Part shown: positions 62,243 through 64,000 of the stretch, in pieces
Layout: the number at the start of each line of letters is the position of its first letter
Position numbering within the stretch: position 1 is the stretch's first letter
DNA from: Bacteroides fragilis
Lineage (GTDB): Bacteria > Bacteroidota > Bacteroidia > Bacteroidales > Bacteroidaceae
Assembly (NCBI RefSeq): GCF_019583405.1
Contig: NZ_SZUU01000004.1
Coordinates: forward strand, 474,630-538,629
Direction of reading: 5' to 3'
DNA: 64,000 nt
The notes under the pieces: generated by a model
The model's database searches: none
What the model was told of the DNA's origin: nothing
Seen by the model: only the letters and a program-made list of their open reading frames with translations
Position numbers and translations under genes: made by a program

Positions 62243-62755
62243 TTATTTCTTAAGAAACGATTCTTTCATTCTGGCAATGTCAGTCAGATAATCCTGTAGG
62301 TCTTGTTCATGCTCTTCTTCTTCAGCTAAAATATGCTTTGCGATGTCGCATGTAGTATAGTCTTTACCGTTTGTAAAGTTAGCAATCTCCTGATAACGGA
62401 GAATAGCGCAACGTTCGGAAGAGACGTTCTGATTTAGCAGGCTGACAGAATCGAATGCTGTTGGAGAATCGTATTTACAACGAGCCAGTTCAAACCATTT
62501 TTTCGGATCGAGTACCGGAACTCCTTCCAATTCGATGATTCGGTCAGCAATCAATTGTGCGTGATGACGCTCCTCTTCAGCATGTTCTTCAAATTCCCCT
62601 TGTACATCAGCGCGCATAGCACCTTCTACTACCAATGCACCTACCCAATATTGATAGTATGCCAACCATTCTTCAGATAATGCAGCATTCAGCTGATCAA
62701 TTAAACTTTTTACATCGAGCTTTCCTTGCAGGATTTTTACACTTTCTTTAGCCAT
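62243..62755 (-). CDS. DpsL-type ferritin-like protein (thioferritin)
   Basis: 170 residues, a four-helix ferritin fold. Ferroxidase-like ligands: Glu28/29 in ALSEEWLAYYQYW, Glu and His in EEHAEEERHHAQ, and C-terminal ILAEEEEHEQDLQ. Cys116 and Cys136 near the site fit the thioferritin (DpsL) subgroup known from Bacteroides fragilis, where the protein stores iron and uses peroxide, protecting against oxidative stress. It was formerly called bacterioferritin, but no haem-binding Met is apparent. Monocistronic with a good terminator; no clear promoter box seen. Confidence 0.88.
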   Translation of the reverse strand: MAKESVKILQGKLDVKSLIDQLNAALSEEWLAYYQYWVGALVVEGAMRADVQGEFEEHAEEERHHAQLIADRIIELEGVPVLDPKKWFELARCKYDSPTAFDSVSLLNQNVSSERCAILRYQEIANFTNGKDYTTCDIAKHILAEEEEHEQDLQDYLTDIARMKESFLKK

Positions 62756-63627
62756 AATTCTTTTGGTTTAGGTTATAAAAATTAAGTTGGTTATGTAACA
62801 TGGGGTAGGGGATTTTGTTTTCTGAAAGGGTGATTTTAACAGGAAGGCATTTGCTTTAGGGGTATTTGAAGACGTGTTTTTTATATCCGATTCTTAGATC
62901 TATGATCCAATCCTTGATACCGTTTTCTCCTGAACTTGTGCTTGTCCTGCTGTTCTCCTGTCTTTTGTAATTGTATTCCTCCCGCTTCCGCTCCAAACCT
63001 TATCTTTGAAAATCCGCTGCCTCTGTACTTGCTCTAATCGCAACTATCCCTTTCCGTCCGCCCCTTATCCCTTTTTCCAGGAAACACCCTCTTATCTCTC
63101 TATTTCCTTCATTCTCAATTCTTTTCCCCCTTTTGTTTTTCCTCTTCCTATTACTTGATTTAACCCTCTGTTAAATCAAGCCTTTTGTTTTCAAATAACA
63201 AGTCTTTTCGAAGTAAAAGCTTTGTTCTTTCCGCCCTCGAAATAAATCTCTCCCCAACCGCATTAACAATGTTAACGCGTGCTTCCGTTCAATTTTTGTT
63301 TGATTCCTGTTTGATTTCCGTTCAACTCCCGCCAAGGTTCCCACCAGGTTTTTTGTTTAACCCCGTCGTATTTTCTGTTTAACTCCCGTCAAGCTCCCGT
63401 TAACCCCCTATTTTCTCCTCAATTTCCTCCCCGAAACGTCCCTTTCCCTCCCTTTCGCAGCACACATCCTTTCCTTCCGTCCCCTGCAAACTCCCCCTTA
63501 TATAATATAATAATGTGTCCCTTTCCCTCTTTTTCTTCGCGTCCCCCATAATCCTTTTTTACAATCTCCTCTCCCTCAGCCCTTTATGTTCCGAATCAAA
63601 ATTTTTTCAAAAAAATACCCTTTTATA
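62756..63627. other. Long pyrimidine-rich spacer before the rRNA promoters
   Basis: No gene seen. From about 62930 to 63600 the plus strand is strongly enriched in C and T with many CCCTTTCCC-like runs and degenerate repeats such as GTTCAACTCCCG, GTTTAACTCCCG and GTTTGATTCC. CTTGATTTAAC-CCTCT-GTTAAATCAAG (63154-63180), followed by CCTTTTG, is a perfect hairpin and a possible terminator. Confidence 0.55.
63154..63180 (+). terminator. Perfect 11-bp hairpin in the spacer
   Basis: CTTGATTTAAC pairs with GTTAAATCAAG around CCTCT, followed by CCTTTTGTTTTC. It may stop transcription before the rRNA promoters. Confidence 0.5.
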
Positions 63628-63659
63628 TTTGGCTTATATCTCCCAATGCCGTACTTTTG
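63628..63659 (+). promoter_or_regulatory. rRNA operon promoter P1 (TTTG-N20-TACTTTTG)
   Basis: -33 TTTG at 63628-63631 and -7 TACTTTTG at 63652-63659. The initiation region CACCCGCTTT recurs at P3. Confidence 0.75.
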
Positions 63660-63755
63660 CACCCGCTTTCCAGGAGACGGAAAGCATTTATATTTTGACA
63701 TGTTGCAACGGCGTAGGACCTGCCTTAACGGATAACAAAAATAATTTCCTTTTTA

Positions 63756-63788
63756 TTTGGATCATTATTATAAAAGTCGTTATCTTTG
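63756..63788 (+). promoter_or_regulatory. rRNA operon promoter P2 (TTTG-N21-TATCTTTG)
   Basis: -33 TTTG at 63756-63759 and -7 TATCTTTG at 63781-63788. Confidence 0.75.
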
Positions 63789-63892
63789 CAGTCCGATTCG
63801 CAGAGTGAGGGTCTTTGTCCGACACTTCTTTCCCTTTCGCACAGAGAGGCTTGGAAATAAAAGGCGGGCATTGAAAAAAACTTCCCAAAACA

Positions 63893-63924
63893 TTTGGTAG
63901 TTTGAAATAAACCTTTTACCTTTG
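63893..63924 (+). promoter_or_regulatory. rRNA operon promoter P3 (TTTG-N20-TACCTTTG) and leader
   Basis: -33 TTTG at 63893-63896 and -7 TACCTTTG at 63917-63924. The following sequence to the window end, GTTCTTTGAAACATTGATAA and on, is the characteristic Bacteroides 16S rRNA leader; the 16S gene itself starts beyond 64000. Confidence 0.8.
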
Positions 63925-64000
63925 CACCCGCTTTTGAAACGAAGCAGAATTTAAAAAGAAGAGTTCTTTGAAACATTGATAAACAATACAAGTAGTACAA

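Noticed and set aside
63185..63808. Small plus-strand frames in the pyrimidine-rich spacer
   Set aside because: Products are low-complexity (Ser/Phe/Leu/Pro) as expected from a C+T-rich strand, and one overlaps the rRNA promoters.
1..64000. CRISPR arrays or complete insertion sequences
   Set aside because: No regularly spaced repeats and no transposase gene were seen.

Overview
The window comes from the chromosome of a Bacteroides species (Bacteroidales, probably the B. fragilis/thetaiotaomicron group). Support for this: promoters of the Bacteroidetes type (-33 TTTG, 19-21 bp spacer, -7 TAnnTTTG) precede most genes; there is a SusC/SusD polysaccharide utilisation locus with a hybrid two-component regulator, a fimbrillin-like lipoprotein, BfmA/BtgA and RteC-type mobilisation proteins, a DpsL ferritin-like protein, and a typical Bacteroides rRNA-operon leader at the right edge.

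Layout. 1-1.5 kb: the start of an RND-pump adaptor gene divergent from an AraC regulator, then a frameshifted YciI-like gene. 1.7-9.6 kb: IMP dehydrogenase; a secreted serine-hydrolase-fold protein fused to DUF302 that lacks its catalytic residues; a three-gene biotin-dependent acyl-CoA carboxylase operon headed by a cobalamin riboswitch. 9.6-16.2 kb: a CPA2 antiporter, a thioredoxin-fold protein, pncB, a palindromic intergenic repeat and an SDR. 16.5-20 kb: two almost identical small-RNA genes, each with its own promoter and terminator, bracketing a lipoprotein, a DCC protein, a MaoC hydratase and the Ric iron-sulfur repair protein. 20-25 kb: envelope proteins, an AraC/GyrI regulator, a cupin and a GNAT.

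25.2-43 kb is a polysaccharide utilisation locus: GH76 (frameshifted), SusC (five lesions), intact SusD, two glycosidase-like proteins, a sialate-O-acetylesterase-type enzyme, GH97 and a hybrid two-component regulator. Three of its promoters carry an ATGTCA[T/C] motif ending exactly 31 bp before the -7 box, the likely regulator binding site. The outer-membrane importer and first hydrolase are decayed while the regulator and other enzymes remain open. 43-45.8 kb: an AraC regulator, a nitroreductase, a hexapeptide acetyltransferase and a HAD phosphatase.

45.85-57.10 kb is an integrated mobilisable island inserted at the 3' end of tRNA-Phe and bounded by a 15-bp direct repeat. It holds a tyrosine integrase, a relaxase with an accessory protein and an oriT-like region, an RteC-like regulator, five small Xis-like HTH proteins, two TetR modules with recognisable operators, a long nested palindrome, and a two-gene cassette that I read as a Dodola-type anti-phage system (DUF6414-like protein plus ClpB-like AAA+ ATPase). 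57-64 kb: tRNA-Phe, the sppA-lpxK-punA-thiL operon, a DpsL ferritin-like gene, a strongly pyrimidine-rich spacer and three tandem rRNA promoters reading out of the window.
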